DNA from: Clostridiales bacterium
Lineage (GTDB): Bacteria; Bacillota; Clostridia; Peptostreptococcales; Anaerovoracaceae
Length of the DNA: 7,751 nt
Reading direction: 5' to 3'
Assembly (NCBI GenBank): GCA_003542355.1
Contig: DPKU01000047.1
Coordinates: 1 to 7,751 of the forward strand
Below the pieces are notes generated by a model. It worked only from the letters and a program-made list of their open reading frames with translations, made no database searches and was not told the DNA's origin. Position 1 is the stretch's first letter. Every line of letters begins with the position of its first letter. The translations under genes were made by a program, and so were the position numbers. This document shows, piece after piece, positions 7,084 through 7,751 of this stretch.

Positions 7084-7751
7084 ATGACAAAAAAATACGA
7101 TGTAATGGATGGCAACCAGGCGGCGGCCTATATTTCTTACGCTTTCACCGAAGTCGCCGGCATTTTTCCGATCACGCCCAGTTCGCCCATGGCCGAGCTG
7201 GTGGACGAATGGGCAGCCAACGGAAAGAAAAACCTGTTTGGACAGAAAGTCCAGGTTGTTGAAATGCAGTCCGAAGGCGGCGCAGCCGGGGCAGTCCACG
7301 GTTCTCTGGAAGCCGGTGCCCTGACGACGACGTACACGGCATCCCAGGGCTTGCTGCTCATGGTGCCCAATATGTACAAAATTGCCGGGGAATTGCTTCC
7401 CGGCGTATTCCACGTGAGCGCCAGATCCCTGTCCATCCACGGCCTGTCCATCTTCGGAGATCACTCCGACGTAATGGCCTGCCGTCAGACCGGGTTCTCT
7501 CTGCTGGCGTCCTCCAGTCCCCAGGAAGTAATGGATCTGGGTGCGGTGGCGCATCTGTCGGCCATCCGGTCCAGAATCCCTTTCTTGCACTTCTTCGACG
7601 GCTTTCGGACCTCTCACGAGCTTCAGAAGATCGAGGTTCTGGATTATAAGGATTTGGATCCGCTGCTGGACCGGGAACAGGTGGACCGGTTCCGTCACAA
7701 TGCGATGAACCCGGCGCATCCGTTTATTCGGGGCACCACCATCAATCCGGA
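7084..7751 (+). CDS. nifJ: Pyruvate:ferredoxin (flavodoxin) oxidoreductase, N-terminal part, cut by window end
   Basis: 222 codons are visible and the frame is open to the window edge; the full homodimeric enzyme is about 1170-1200 residues. It oxidatively decarboxylates pyruvate with thiamine diphosphate and Fe-S clusters to acetyl-CoA, CO2 and reduced ferredoxin. The visible part is domain I. Thr31 in FPITPSS, Glu64 in EMQSEGG (cofactor aminopyrimidine contact) and Arg114 in SARSLSIHGLSIFGDHSD fall at the numbers known from the Desulfovibrio africanus enzyme, and RQTGFSLL follows. Thr31 and Arg114 contact pyruvate, so a 2-oxo acid of pyruvate or 2-oxobutyrate size is expected. The start is supported by AGGAGA at 7073-7078, overlapping the aminotransferase stop, with a 9-base gap between genes. 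It is the third gene of the sigma-54 operon. The domains carrying the ferredoxin-type clusters and the remaining thiamine contacts are outside the window. Confidence 0.95.
   Translation, partial: MTKKYDVMDGNQAAAYISYAFTEVAGIFPITPSSPMAELVDEWAANGKKNLFGQKVQVVEMQSEGGAAGAVHGSLEAGALTTTYTASQGLLLMVPNMYKIAGELLPGVFHVSARSLSIHGLSIFGDHSDVMACRQTGFSLLASSSPQEVMDLGAVAHLSAIRSRIPFLHFFDGFRTSHELQKIEVLDYKDLDPLLDREQVDRFRHNAMNPAHPFIRGTTINP

Noticed and set aside
1..7751. CRISPR arrays, tRNA or rRNA genes, insertion sequences, attachment sites
   Set aside because: No regularly spaced repeats, tRNA-like cloverleaf, transposase frame or terminal repeats were seen; the window is almost filled by six protein genes and one regulatory region.

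Overview
The window looks like a piece of a strictly anaerobic, amino-acid-fermenting Firmicute, most likely a clostridium. A member of the 4-hydroxybutyrate/4-aminobutyrate-fermenting clostridia or the Anaerovorax-like group would fit, but this is inference from gene content, not from a phylogenetic marker. Two of the encoded enzymes belong to oxygen-sensitive families: the [4Fe-4S]/FAD 4-hydroxybutyryl-CoA dehydratase and pyruvate:ferredoxin oxidoreductase. Strong AGGAGG-type ribosome binding sites, a sigma-54 activator with PAS sensing domains and a moderate GC content in the genes point the same way.

Layout. Bases 1-1029 carry the 3' part of a UxaA/GarD/SuyB-type dehydratase gene that begins before the window. 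It is followed after 64 bases (with a small hairpin) by a methionine gamma-lyase gene (1094-2320). These two rightward genes end at a bidirectional hairpin terminator (2341-2371), shared with a convergent leftward gene (2413-4110) for a PAS-AAA+-HTH sigma-54 enhancer-binding activator. A 323-base AT-rich divergent regulatory region (4111-4433) follows. It holds a full consensus -24/-12 sigma-54 promoter facing right, a sigma-70-like promoter facing left for the regulator, and a cluster of inverted repeats that overlaps the regulator promoter and lies 120-200 bases upstream of the sigma-54 promoter. The rightward operon behind the sigma-54 promoter is 4-hydroxybutyryl-CoA dehydratase (4434-5915), a class I aminotransferase (5920-7074) and the N-terminal 222 codons of pyruvate:ferredoxin oxidoreductase (7084 to the window edge). 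The genes are packed 4 and 9 bases apart.

How the genes may work together. The divergent activator most plausibly senses a small molecule through its PAS region and switches on the abfD-aminotransferase-nifJ operon through sigma-54 RNA polymerase. The dehydratase turns 4-hydroxybutyryl-CoA into crotonyl-CoA, which enters butyrate formation. The aminotransferase can feed 2-oxo acids to the oxidoreductase, which yields acyl-CoA and reduced ferredoxin. Methionine gamma-lyase releases 2-oxobutyrate, a known alternative substrate of many such oxidoreductases. The usual partners of the 4-hydroxybutyrate route (succinate semialdehyde dehydrogenase, 4-hydroxybutyrate dehydrogenase, CoA transferase) are not in the window. 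The exact pathway served by this gene combination is therefore open and is the main point of interest.
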